64,000 nt of DNA, taken from the NCBI RefSeq assembly GCF_004348825.1, contig NZ_SMJU01000001.1:496001-560000 (forward strand), read 5' to 3'. Positions 1 through 7,958 of the stretch are shown here, piece by piece (position 1 is the first letter of the stretch; each line of letters starts with the position of its first letter). Source of the DNA: Arundinibacter roseus (lineage in GTDB: Bacteria; Bacteroidota; Bacteroidia; Cytophagales; Spirosomataceae). A program made the position numbers and the translations under genes. Below the pieces are notes generated by a model, which did no database searches, was not told where the DNA came from, and worked only from the letters and a program-made list of their open reading frames with translations.

Positions 1-164
1 TCCGAAGCGTCAACCACTGATTTTTTGAGGGCGGCATCCAGTTCATTTTTGAAGTAGGTTGGAAGCCAAAGCGAAACCAAAAATGCAAGCAGAAGTAAGC
101 TGCCGGCAATACCGGCGAACCAGAAGAAAATTTTGATATAACGTGGAGCACTTCGTTCGGGCAT
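1..164 (-). CDS. N-terminus of a single-pass membrane protein (partial)
   Basis: The first 54 codons of a gene that runs off the left edge of the window. The start is the ATG read from 164. A short basic N-terminus (MPERSAPRYIK) is followed by one strongly hydrophobic segment at about residues 12-34 and then a charged stretch beginning KNELDAALKK. This looks like a signal anchor with the bulk of the protein in the periplasm, as in AsmA/DUF748-type envelope proteins, but too little is present to assign a family. It is divergent from the sigma factor gene to its right. Confidence 0.6.
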   Translation of the reverse strand, partial: MPERSAPRYIKIFFWFAGIAGSLLLLAFLVSLWLPTYFKNELDAALKKSVVDAS

Positions 165-263
165 GGGTCAGGAGAGGCTAAGGTATCAAGTCGAAATTGA
201 TAAAAATTCCGTGCCACTGCGCTTTATGTATGTGAGCAATGGTAGCCTGCCTGGTTATTTATA

Positions 264-290
264 AACCATTAAGAAAGTAAGAAAAGTAAG
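264..290. repeat. Dispersed short repeat, copy A (AACCATTAAGAAA...)
   Basis: A 27-base AT-rich repeat of the form AACCATTAAGAAA-N-TAAGAAA-NN-TAAG. A second copy lies at 15581-15607 and differs only at the variable positions. Both copies are intergenic. No function is evident. Confidence 0.6.
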
Positions 291-371
291 ATTCCCTGAA
301 TAAAAGTACTTTTGTGTAAACGAAAGTTTATTTAACAAGGTGGTATTATTAGAAAAATTGCTTCTGTCCTT

Positions 372-397
372 CCAACCTTTTGGCTGACTTACGTCTC
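372..397 (+). promoter_or_regulatory. Putative ECF sigma promoter before the sigma factor gene
   Basis: CCAACC at 372-377, a 14-base spacer, then CGTCTC at 392-397. The AACC and CGTC cores and the spacing fit typical ECF-type -35/-10 promoters. The same arrangement with the same spacer occurs at 2619-2644 before the serpin gene, which suggests that the sigma factor encoded at 559 may recognise both and autoregulate. This is inference from motif sharing. Confidence 0.5.
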
Positions 398-558
398 TAA
401 GAGATAATTGAGGAAGAAAATCGGAATGAGATTGGGTGTGAAACGGATGAGAAAGCGGGAATCTCTCTCATTCTGAACTTCCTGACCCAAGCAAAAACGA
501 AGGATAGCACGAAATAGATCCTAAACCACCGAAGCCTACGAAGCACCCCTACCTTAGG

Positions 559-1128
559 ATGACAGTGAACGAACATGACCTGGTAAATGGTTGTCGACAG
601 CGCGACCGAGGCGCTCAAAAGCGCCTATACGACGTTTTTGCCGGGAAGATGTTTGCCCTATGCCTGCGGTATGTTAAAAACAGAGCCGATGCGGAGGATA
701 TTTTGCAGGAATCGTTCATAAAAATTTACGAAAATATCGATTCCTTTCGGGGCGATTCTCCGCTTCAGTATTGGCTAAAATCTATTGTTGTCAATACCGC
801 CCTGAAACATATTCGGAAGCAAAAACCATGGATGGATCTGGACGATGTGCAAAGTCACGAAGCAAACGTAGCTGAGTCGGCAAATCCGCTTTCGGGCTTC
901 CAAATGCAGCAGTTGCTGGAATTTATTCAGGAGTTGCCCCACGGCTGCCAAACTGTTTTCAACCTCTATGCTATTGAAGGATATCAACATAATGAAATTG
1001 CCGAGTTAATGGGTATTTCCGAAGGGACTTCCAAGTCTCAATATTCGAGAGCCCGCACGCTATTGCAACAAAAATTGAATAAAGAACAACGGTTCGACAA
1101 TGAATCAGTCAGAAAAACACAGTTTTGA
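559..1128 (+). CDS. RNA polymerase ECF-type sigma factor
   Basis: A 189-residue extracytoplasmic-function sigma-70 factor. Region 2 spans about residues 25-90, with the conserved stretch NRADAEDILQESFIKIY (41-57) that contacts core polymerase and the -10 element. Region 4 spans about 115-172, with a helix-turn-helix at EIAELMGISEGTSKS (146-160) for -35 recognition. Regions 1 and 3 are absent, as usual for the class. Its 3' end overlaps the next gene by 29 bases. That gene's N-terminus looks like an anti-sigma domain, so the two are probably a regulator/antagonist pair expressed together. A matching promoter lies upstream at 372-397. The family call is secure; the regulon is not known. Confidence 0.9.
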   Translation: MTVNEHDLVNGCRQRDRGAQKRLYDVFAGKMFALCLRYVKNRADAEDILQESFIKIYENIDSFRGDSPLQYWLKSIVVNTALKHIRKQKPWMDLDDVQSHEANVAESANPLSGFQMQQLLEFIQELPHGCQTVFNLYAIEGYQHNEIAELMGISEGTSKSQYSRARTLLQQKLNKEQRFDNESVRKTQF

Positions 1129-2599
1129 GGAAGAATGGCAGCAGCTATTTGACTCTGCCTCCGAAACGCCCCCACCGGCTGTTTGGAATGCGATTGAGCA
1201 ACACCTTGACGGGGAGAAAGGCGCTGCCGTACTCCCACTTGTTTGGTGGAAAAATCCACGGATTGCGTATGCCGCAGCGGCTGTCATGGCCCTGTTGCTC
1301 GTGAGTTATCCTGTATTGAAATGGGCCCGTCAGGACTCTCCCGCGGGAGTTGTCGCCACGACGCAGCAGTCCATGTCAAAGAAAGGTAGCGAGTCTTTGT
1401 CTTCGTCAGAAGAAAACGGTTCGTCACCTTCATTTAACGAGGAGGCTGGTATTTCTAACGAAACGACACTTTCCAGCGCTACCGAAGCCGGGGCCTTGGC
1501 TCAGCATGAAATTCCTGCTACAAAAGTGCCGTCCGTTTCAGAAGAAGAAACTCCATCAACTATCGAACCTTCCGCACACGACCTGATGCCTACGGGAGCG
1601 CAACTTGCTCAGCAGTCAACAGTAATGGCCCTCACCAAAAGTAGCCGAAGACCATCTTTGGCTGACGACGGACCGATTATTACGGGCGGGGCTGTTTTAC
1701 CCGAATTTCATGCACCTTCCATAGCTTCACTTGCTCTGCTTTCTCCCCGTGAAACTACCGAACTTGCCATATATGTGCAGAAACGCTACGTGCATTTCTC
1801 CCCCGCCGCTACGGATGCCGCAATCAGCGAGCCGCCCACCCGCTCCCGCGAATATTGGGCAGGAGTTGGGCTGATGCCCGCTTCCTTTAATCCGGGGGTA
1901 CAGGTTACAACGCCTCCTGCGGCCTTTGCGATGGCAAACGCAAAACGGGAGTCGCTGACCAATTCCAGCAAAGCAGGGCTTTCATATGCTGTGCAGATGC
2001 AGGGCGGCATGAAACTCTCTAAACATTGGTCTCTTGAAACGGGCGTCAGCTATTTGCAGGGAAATTCTACCTTCGAAAGCGATGGCTACGTGCTTGATGC
2101 TTTTACAAATCGTAGCGCAAACGTATTGGAAAATGCCCTTTATTCGAGCAGTTCAACCTCGAAAAGTGCAGATATGAGCCCGAGTTTTATTGGTAATCCA
2201 AACAACTCCGCTGTTTTTTACATAGATCTGGATCAGCAGGCTACTAACGACTATCAGTATGTTCAGCTACCCGTGCAGGCGGGCTACACGATCAATCCGG
2301 ACGGGAAATTGAACTATACTGTGCTGGGTGGGATGGTTGCTAACCTTTTCCTGCAAAATGAACTCGAATCAGCACCCGGCTACACATTTACGAACTCAGC
2401 GTCTGACGGCCTGTACAGAACCCTGAACTGGTCTGCGGCTACGGGAGTGCGGGTCAACTATCGGCTGTCTGATCACTGGAATGCAAGCCTGACGGGGGCT
2501 TACCAGAAAGCCCTGGCTTCCGGCCTGCGCAACAACAACAGCGTAGAATCCCGACCGCAACTTTATGGCCTTTCGTGGGGGGTTCGATACGTATTTTAA
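1100..2599 (+). CDS. Anti-sigma-like, inner-membrane-anchored outer membrane beta-barrel protein
   Basis: A 499-residue protein of unusual layout. Residues 1-50 are acidic and soluble, opening HSFEEEWQQLFDSASETPP, like the cytosolic part of Bacteroidetes anti-sigma proteins. One transmembrane helix lies at about 55-75. A long Ser/Thr/Glu/Pro-rich linker follows to about 225. From about 245 to the end the alternating pattern and terminal aromatic residue (GVRYVF) resemble a PorT/OMP_b-brl_2 outer membrane barrel. It overlaps the sigma gene by 29 bases, so co-translation is likely. If the reading is right, one chain spans the envelope and could report barrel or surface state to the sigma factor. 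The barrel call is fairly firm; the anti-sigma role is inferred from position and composition. Confidence 0.75.
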   Translation: MNQSEKHSFEEEWQQLFDSASETPPPAVWNAIEQHLDGEKGAAVLPLVWWKNPRIAYAAAAVMALLLVSYPVLKWARQDSPAGVVATTQQSMSKKGSESLSSSEENGSSPSFNEEAGISNETTLSSATEAGALAQHEIPATKVPSVSEEETPSTIEPSAHDLMPTGAQLAQQSTVMALTKSSRRPSLADDGPIITGGAVLPEFHAPSIASLALLSPRETTELAIYVQKRYVHFSPAATDAAISEPPTRSREYWAGVGLMPASFNPGVQVTTPPAAFAMANAKRESLTNSSKAGLSYAVQMQGGMKLSKHWSLETGVSYLQGNSTFESDGYVLDAFTNRSANVLENALYSSSSTSKSADMSPSFIGNPNNSAVFYIDLDQQATNDYQYVQLPVQAGYTINPDGKLNYTVLGGMVANLFLQNELESAPGYTFTNSASDGLYRTLNWSAATGVRVNYRLSDHWNASLTGAYQKALASGLRNNNSVESRPQLYGLSWGVRYVF

Positions 2600-2618
2600 T
2601 TTTTTTGGGCAAAACATT

Positions 2619-2644
2619 CCAACCTATTTCCTGGAATAAGTCTC
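2619..2644 (+). promoter_or_regulatory. Putative ECF sigma promoter before the serpin gene
   Basis: CCAACC at 2619-2624, a 14-base spacer, and AGTCTC at 2639-2644. Element and spacing match the motif at 372-397. It lies 66 bases upstream of the serpin start. A weaker relative (CCAACC at 4321 without a good GTCT at the same distance) precedes the LVIVD lipoprotein gene. Confidence 0.5.
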
Positions 2645-2709
2645 TTTATTCACACAGGACTTCTACTTCCTGTAAATTGACTATTGTTTAAAATTGACCT
2701 TTATTAGCC

Positions 2710-3942
2710 ATGAAACAAAACTTTTTTGTCCTGCTTGGAGCTACCATTTTTACCCTTTTCCTGGGAAGATGTACCACCGATGACTCCATCACACCACCCA
2801 CCGGAACGCCCGTAGAGATTGCCCCGCAGATAGCCGGTCGCACTAATGAATTTGCTTTTGATTTTTTTAAAAATGTAAAAAATACCCAGCCTGCGGAGGA
2901 TAATGTTTTTGTTTCACCCCTAAGCCTGCACATGGCGCTGGGAATGCTGCTTCACGGAGCCGAAGGCGAAACTGCGGAGCAAATCAACCAAACGCTCAAA
3001 ATGGCCGGTGTCTCTGAGGCAGACCTGCGTACGGCTTATCAGGCATTGCTCAAAGGTTTACCAAAGGCAGACTCCCGGGTCAATCTGGGTTTGGCCAATT
3101 CGATGTGGTATCGCAATACCTTTGCCGTTCAGAATGATTTTCAAAATGTATTGCGCGAGTCTTTTGATGCCGAAGTAACGAGCCTTGATTTTAACAGCCC
3201 CTCGGCCAAGGATAAAATTAACCAATGGGCAAGCGACAAAACGTATGGAAAAATCCCGCAGGTTATCGAAAAAATCGAGCCGGAACACGTGCTCTTTTTG
3301 CTCAATGCTCTGTATTTCAAAGGAGACTGGAAATATCAGTTTGATGCCTCAAAAACGGGAGATGCTATGTTTCGCCTGGCAAACGATCAGGAGAAAAGCG
3401 TGAAAATGATGCGTTTGAAAGAAGATTTCAGAGTAGCACAACGCCCCGGTTATTCGGCTATTGAGCTGCCCTACTCTACCGGACAGTTTGCGCTGACACT
3501 TCTGATTCCGAATGAAGACGCAACGGCAAACGACGTGATTCAGAACCTGAGCGCAACAGCCTGGGATGAACTTCAAAAAACGTACCTGCAAAAAGCGAAC
3601 GTGGAAGTAGGATTACCCCGCTTTACGCTCGATTATGAAATTAATCTGAACAGTACGCTACAGGCAATGGGCATGACCAAAGCATTTAGCAGCGCCGCTG
3701 AGCTAGGCAAAATCAACCCGAGCGCACCTTTGGCCGTGAGTTTTGTCAAACAGAATACGTTCCTGGGTATTGATGAAAAAGGCACTGAGGCCGCGGCCGT
3801 AACCACAATTGGCGTGGAGCTAACGTCTGCGCCGATCAATCCGTACATCTGCGACCGGCCTTTTGTCATGATTCTGAGTGAAAAAACCTCCAATACTATT
3901 TTGTTTATGGGGCGAATCATGAATCCTGAATCAGGTAAATAA
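2710..3942 (+). CDS. Serpin-family protease inhibitor, lipoprotein
   Basis: A 410-residue serpin. A short signal peptide ends in a lipobox-like LGRC with Cys21 as the lipid attachment site, so the protein is probably anchored at the envelope. Serpin signatures are spread along the chain: the FVSPLSLHMALGMLLHGAEG helix region near 75, NALYFKGDW in the middle, and the C-terminal FVMILSEKTSNTILFMGRI. The reactive-loop hinge GTEAAAVTT (358-366) keeps small residues at the P12-P10 positions, which is the pattern of inhibitory rather than non-inhibitory serpins. It probably protects the cell from host or competitor serine or cysteine proteases. The motif at 2619 links it to the ECF sigma factor upstream. 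The target protease is unknown. Confidence 0.93.
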   Translation: MKQNFFVLLGATIFTLFLGRCTTDDSITPPTGTPVEIAPQIAGRTNEFAFDFFKNVKNTQPAEDNVFVSPLSLHMALGMLLHGAEGETAEQINQTLKMAGVSEADLRTAYQALLKGLPKADSRVNLGLANSMWYRNTFAVQNDFQNVLRESFDAEVTSLDFNSPSAKDKINQWASDKTYGKIPQVIEKIEPEHVLFLLNALYFKGDWKYQFDASKTGDAMFRLANDQEKSVKMMRLKEDFRVAQRPGYSAIELPYSTGQFALTLLIPNEDATANDVIQNLSATAWDELQKTYLQKANVEVGLPRFTLDYEINLNSTLQAMGMTKAFSSAAELGKINPSAPLAVSFVKQNTFLGIDEKGTEAAAVTTIGVELTSAPINPYICDRPFVMILSEKTSNTILFMGRIMNPESGK

Positions 3943-4010
3943 GAGAAAATGACGGATAAAAAATCAATCTGTTCACCTCCTTGCAGCTTTAAAAATACCT
4001 TTTATTAGCC

Positions 4011-4252
4011 ATGAAAATTTTGTAAAAATTAAGCCTAATAATTCTGATTTTCAGTAGACTACTGATGATAAGCGATAAAAACAGGATGCGATTAATGTCG
4101 TGGATACGCAGTTTACAGCTACCTGGTACTTTAAAAACGATACGACCTATCAGGCTTACGAAATCAGGGAGGGACGCCTTTTTATGCACCAAAGGGCAGA
4201 ACAGGGCGCGGTATTGGCCGACGGCTCTACCTACGAATACAAACGTCAGTAG
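4011..4252 (+). pseudogene. Decayed small lipoprotein gene
   Basis: An ATG at 4011 follows a leader almost identical to that of the serpin gene (ACCTTTTATTAGCC before ATGAAA). The reading frame stops at codon 5 (TAA) and continues with a hydrophobic signal-like stretch. The downstream part then reads well only in another frame, ending in EYKRQ and a TAG at 4250-4252. That second frame has no start of its own and gives a compact polar sequence (TQFTATWYFKNDTTYQAYE) typical of small lipocalin-like lipoproteins. At least one nonsense and one frameshift lesion are needed. I infer a dead gene rather than a short real one. Confidence 0.55.
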
Positions 4253-4398
4253 TCATTGACGTTTCGGGGTGCGTGATCGTCCGGCAGCTTTGCTTCCGGA
4301 CGATTTTGTTTGCTCACTTTCCAACCTTTTTTTCTGCGAATGAATCTAAGAATCAAATGGATATTCCTAAAAGTAACCTTTTAATAACCTACTTCGCC

Positions 4399-5697
4399 AT
4401 GAGAAAAGCTATACTTCTTCCGGTTCTGCTGCTGGCATTGAGCCTGTGGTCGTGCAACGACCGCTGCACCGAAACCCGCGTAACCAAACAGTTTACGCCC
4501 GTCACGATTTCGTTGATGGAAATCCGAAAATCTGTAACTACACAGGCACCACGAACGCTCGAACATCCGGGTAAAATTTACGTACGTGGCAATTACCTGT
4601 TTATCAATGAAATAAAAGAAGGTATTCACATTGTAGACAACAGCAATCCGTCAAATCCACGTTTTGTGGCTTTCGTGAATATTCCGGGCAATGGCGATAT
4701 GGCCGTGCGGGGCAACAATCTATATGCCGACAGCTATACGGATTTGGTCACGCTGGACATTTCGGACCCGGTTCAACCCAAAGAAATTAATCGGGTAAAC
4801 GAAGTCTTCAAAACCGGGCAGTTTGACGGGGGTTGGTGGAACTACAACGAGTCAATCGGTGCCATAAATGGTCAGGATGTAACGTATGTAACCCAGGAAA
4901 TCGAAACAAACTGCGAAGAAAACCCCGTAGTCCCCGGCTTTTGGTGGTGGGGCGGCGGCTTTTTTCGCACCATGGATGTTGCATTCAGTGCCCAATCGAT
5001 GGCCGCACCCGGTGGCGGCGGTGGCGACGGGCAGGGCGGCTCAATGGCACGTTTTGCGCTTTACGATCAGTATCTGTATACCGTTGGACAAAACGACCTG
5101 CATCTTTTTGACATCAGTACACCAACCAAGCCTGCCGACTTTGCAACGATCAATCTGGGCTGGGGCATTGAAACCATTTTTCCTTACAAAGACAAACTTT
5201 TCATCGGCTCAACCACCGGCATGCATATTTATGACAACGCCAATCCGGCCAAACCCGAAAAGCTTTCGGTATTTCAGCACATGATGGCGTGCGATCCGGT
5301 GGTGGTTCATGACGACGTAGCCTACGTGACGCTTCGCTCCGGTACCAACTGCCGTGCGGCCCAAAATCAGCTTGACCTGGTAGACATCAGCGACCTGACC
5401 CGCCCACGGCTAATTAAAAGCTATCCGATGCAAAATCCGCACGGCCTCGGCATCGACTTCCCGACGCTCTACCTCTGCGAAGGAGCCTTTGGTATGAAAG
5501 TATTTGATGTACAGGATCGTTTCGCGGTGGATAAAAACCTGATTTCGCACTTTAAAGATATGGATGCTTATGACGTGATTCCGCTGGGGAAAAATCTGAT
5601 GCTCGTAGGCAAAGACGGCCTGTATCAGTTTGATGCCTCCAATCCCCGGCAAATTCGTCAGTTGAGCAAGATTCCGGTTGGCTCTCTTTCTATCTAA
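4399..5697 (+). CDS. LVIVD-repeat lipoprotein
   Basis: A 432-residue lipoprotein. The ATG at 4399 is chosen because it opens a clean signal peptide with lipobox LWSC; the open frame extends upstream without a plausible leader. The mature part is built of repeated short segments of the type GIHIVDNSNPSNPRFV, DLVTLDISDPVQPKEI and DLHLFDISTPTKPADF, the LVIVD beta-propeller-like repeat of Bacteroidetes surface proteins. One loop carries a Gly-rich insert (PGGGGGDGQGG). The function of LVIVD proteins is not known. It is followed after 12 bases by a small barrel protein, so the two may be one transcript. Confidence 0.88.
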   Translation: MRKAILLPVLLLALSLWSCNDRCTETRVTKQFTPVTISLMEIRKSVTTQAPRTLEHPGKIYVRGNYLFINEIKEGIHIVDNSNPSNPRFVAFVNIPGNGDMAVRGNNLYADSYTDLVTLDISDPVQPKEINRVNEVFKTGQFDGGWWNYNESIGAINGQDVTYVTQEIETNCEENPVVPGFWWWGGGFFRTMDVAFSAQSMAAPGGGGGDGQGGSMARFALYDQYLYTVGQNDLHLFDISTPTKPADFATINLGWGIETIFPYKDKLFIGSTTGMHIYDNANPAKPEKLSVFQHMMACDPVVVHDDVAYVTLRSGTNCRAAQNQLDLVDISDLTRPRLIKSYPMQNPHGLGIDFPTLYLCEGAFGMKVFDVQDRFAVDKNLISHFKDMDAYDVIPLGKNLMLVGKDGLYQFDASNPRQIRQLSKIPVGSLSI

Positions 5698-5709
5698 ACT
5701 GCCTCGCTC

Positions 5710-6306
5710 ATGAAAGTTTCAGGACTATTTTTGATTCAGTTGCTGCTAATTTTACCGGGATTTTCCCAAAGCATTTCACCCAAAAAAGCCTACGTCAACC
5801 ATACCGAAGTTGGTTTGCTTTTGGGGCGTGTGAGCTATGATGGAAACTACGGATGGGGCGGCGGTAACCCCAACCAAATCGTGAAGAATCGTACCAACCT
5901 GAGCATGCAGATGTTCAACGGCCTGCAGTACAACCACCGGCTGGCCGTTGGCCTTACTACCGGGCTCGACTGGTACACGGCGGCTTTGATCAACCCGTTG
6001 GCGGCAGGCGCACGCTACGACCTGACGGGCAAAAAAAACGTCCGGCTTTTTGCTACTGCCGATGCAGGATACGGCTTTGCATGGTTTCATAAAAATTCGG
6101 AAGGCTACCACCTGACCGGCGGCACGATGCTAAATCCCGGTTTGGGACTGCGCTTCGGCAAACCTGATGGAACGGCTTTTACCTTGTCTCTGTCGTATAA
6201 ATATCAGCAGGCACGCCTGGAAATCCCGACCGCCAATGACATAGAATCGCGGGTAGAAAACCGGGAATATAATCGGCTGGCGCTGCGTATGGGGCTGCTT
6301 TTTTAA
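5710..6306 (+). CDS. Predicted small outer membrane beta-barrel protein
   Basis: A 198-residue protein with a signal peptide (MKVSGLFLIQLLLILPGFSQ). The rest is made of alternating amphipathic strands (HRLAVGLTTGLDWYT, VRLFATADAGYGFAW, FTLSLSYKYQQARLEI) and ends in an aliphatic/aromatic pattern (LALRMGLLF), as in 8-strand outer membrane barrels. I cannot name a family. It starts 12 bases after the LVIVD lipoprotein gene and is followed 23 bases later by another small lipoprotein, so the three probably form an operon of surface proteins. Confidence 0.7.
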   Translation: MKVSGLFLIQLLLILPGFSQSISPKKAYVNHTEVGLLLGRVSYDGNYGWGGGNPNQIVKNRTNLSMQMFNGLQYNHRLAVGLTTGLDWYTAALINPLAAGARYDLTGKKNVRLFATADAGYGFAWFHKNSEGYHLTGGTMLNPGLGLRFGKPDGTAFTLSLSYKYQQARLEIPTANDIESRVENREYNRLALRMGLLF

Positions 6307-6329
6307 CAAAATAATTAGTACTAGTTGCC

Positions 6330-6797
6330 ATGAAAAAAGTTCTTTCCTTACTTCTGAGTTTCGGTTTTCTTTTGCTCTTTTCTTTTCAGTGTGAGCAAAA
6401 AGAATGCTGCGGCCCACCACCGGCAAGCTGCTTTCCCGGCGCTTCGCTGAGCGGAACGTGGCGGCTGGAAGCTTACCAAAACCTGTCGACCAACCAAAAG
6501 GAATCCAATCCGGATGCGGACGGGCGGGGTGTGCAGCTTACTTTTGCAGAAGAAGGCCGAACTGGTACGATTACCGGACATACGGCCGCCAATACGGTTT
6601 TTGGAAGTTATACCAAAACGGATTCCTGCGCTCTAACAAACGTAACCTTTGGCGGCACCAAAGTGGGCGAGCCCAACCCGTGGAGTGCCAACGTATGGTC
6701 GGCGATGCACGGAGCAACCGCATTTGAGGTCGGAGGTAACGAGCTTTTTATTTATTTCAATGGTAAAACAGAACGGATGATTTTTCGGAAAAATTAA
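6330..6797 (+). CDS. Small META/HslJ-like lipoprotein
   Basis: A 155-residue protein with a hydrophobic leader ending at FSFQC, a plausible though unusual lipobox. A Cys-rich stretch (CEQKECCGPPPASC) follows. The mature part, from LSGTWRLEAYQNL through VQLTFAEEGRTGTITGHTAANTVFGSY, resembles the META or lipocalin-like fold, where a W-containing opening strand is followed by a G-x-x-x-N-x-x-G/S-Y motif. The family is linked to stress tolerance in other bacteria; no role can be stated here. Its stop lies only 3 bases from the 3' end of the convergent glycosyltransferase gene. Confidence 0.65.
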   Translation: MKKVLSLLLSFGFLLLFSFQCEQKECCGPPPASCFPGASLSGTWRLEAYQNLSTNQKESNPDADGRGVQLTFAEEGRTGTITGHTAANTVFGSYTKTDSCALTNVTFGGTKVGEPNPWSANVWSAMHGATAFEVGGNELFIYFNGKTERMIFRKN

Positions 6798-6800
6798 CAA

Positions 6801-7940
6801 TCACGCGTGAAGTACCATTCGGGGTTCGAGGGAAGCATAAGCTTCCTGCTGAGCAGTTTCCATTACTTCTTCAAGCTGTTTGATAAACACCCGCTCGCTC
6901 TCCTGGGCCCATGCCTGAAACTCCGCCTGCGGACTTTGGTAATACGGCAGAAAGTCGGTCAGGATGGATAAATCAAACGTGGAAGAAGAAGCGCCTGCTC
7001 CTGACAAAACGCCGTCGATAGCGTTGCAGGCCTGCTCAAAGTGATTCGGGACGGGCACCATCAACACGGGCTTGCCCAAATACATCGCCTCACACACAGA
7101 CTCAAAACCTGCCGTGGTTACCAACGCCCGGCAGGTTTCCATCATGCGCAGGTATTTGGGGCCATGAATGCGGTGAAAGGTCAACGTTTCATCTACCTGC
7201 CATTCGTCGGGCGCTCCGGGATTGTCCCAAAAACAATGCAATGGTACATCTGGATTTTTCTCATGCCACGCCCGAACCTGACTGCTCAGACCGGGGTGCG
7301 TCATGTAAACGAGCACAAAGTCTTCGGCTACGGGTTGCAGATCTTTGATTGCCTGACGAAGCAGCGGCGGCACCACGGTAAGCGATTCGGAACTATGCTG
7401 AGGTATTTTTCGGAACGAAAGTGCCAGTTTTTTCTTTGCACCCAAAGCCGTCAGTTGTGTATTAAAATTGACCAATTGACGATCCAGCCAACTGTTTTTG
7501 GGAAAAGGAAACTCAGGATGTAGCAGCAAATACTGATGCGCTACACAAACCATTGGTGTAGCCGGACGATACATAAGGTTGTAAAGCCCGCCGAGAACTT
7601 CGTAGAAATTAACAAGTATATCCGCTTCTATTTCCTGTACCTGCTCATGAATCCAGCGCAAACTAGCCACGTAGGCAGGCGTGCGCAGCAGATGCGTCCG
7701 TACCGTTTTTCCTACACAAATTCCTCCTTTTTTTGCATCATACAAAAGGTTGGGACTACGAAAAGAGCGCACCTCCGTTTGAATTTGTTCGGAAAAAAAA
7801 GAAGGAATACTGCGCCCCGGCGATGTACCCACCAACACCGCTGCTACCTCATGCCCGGCTTTTGATAGCAACTGCCTCAGCGAAATAGCCTGCGTTAGGT
7901 GCCCACGGCCTTCTCCCTGTACAATGAATAGAACTTTCAT
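6801..7940 (-). CDS. Glycosyltransferase, GT-B fold (UDP-glycosyltransferase/MurG-like)
   Basis: A 379-residue cytosolic protein. The N-terminus MKVLFIVQGEGRGHLTQAIS is the typical acceptor-domain opening of GT-B enzymes, with a GxGHLTQA loop. The C-terminal half has the donor-site block ALVTTAGFESVCEAMYLGKP followed by PVPNHFEQ, as in the GT1/GT28 type families. It probably transfers a sugar to a lipid or polysaccharide precursor at the inner face of the membrane. The LpxH-like phosphoesterase gene ends 18 bases upstream, so the pair is likely co-transcribed and linked to lipid A or glycolipid biosynthesis. Substrate unknown. Confidence 0.85.
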   Translation of the reverse strand: MKVLFIVQGEGRGHLTQAISLRQLLSKAGHEVAAVLVGTSPGRSIPSFFSEQIQTEVRSFRSPNLLYDAKKGGICVGKTVRTHLLRTPAYVASLRWIHEQVQEIEADILVNFYEVLGGLYNLMYRPATPMVCVAHQYLLLHPEFPFPKNSWLDRQLVNFNTQLTALGAKKKLALSFRKIPQHSSESLTVVPPLLRQAIKDLQPVAEDFVLVYMTHPGLSSQVRAWHEKNPDVPLHCFWDNPGAPDEWQVDETLTFHRIHGPKYLRMMETCRALVTTAGFESVCEAMYLGKPVLMVPVPNHFEQACNAIDGVLSGAGASSSTFDLSILTDFLPYYQSPQAEFQAWAQESERVFIKQLEEVMETAQQEAYASLEPRMVLHA

Positions 7941-7958
7941 AGCGTATGAACGTGTAGA

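Larger units (their letters stand above)
165..558. other. Intergenic region before the sigma factor gene
   Basis: About 390 bases without a gene. It holds one copy of a dispersed 27-base repeat (264-290), a TACTTTTG box at 307-314 that fits the phylum's -7 element, and an ECF-type promoter motif at 372-397. The stretch from about 400 to 558 would be a long untranslated leader if that promoter drives the sigma gene. Confidence 0.5.

Noticed and set aside
4011-4252. Interpreting the region after the serpin gene as a short real gene
   Set aside because: The ATG frame stops after four codons and the good downstream frame has no start, so decay is the simpler reading.
4321-4348. Third ECF-type promoter before the LVIVD lipoprotein gene
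   Set aside because: CCAACC is present, but the -10-like ATCTA is two bases too far and lacks GTCT, so it was not listed as a feature.
4273-4398. N-terminal extension of the LVIVD lipoprotein to 4273
   Set aside because: The lipoprotein signal peptide starts at 4399; an extension of 42 residues before it would prevent export.
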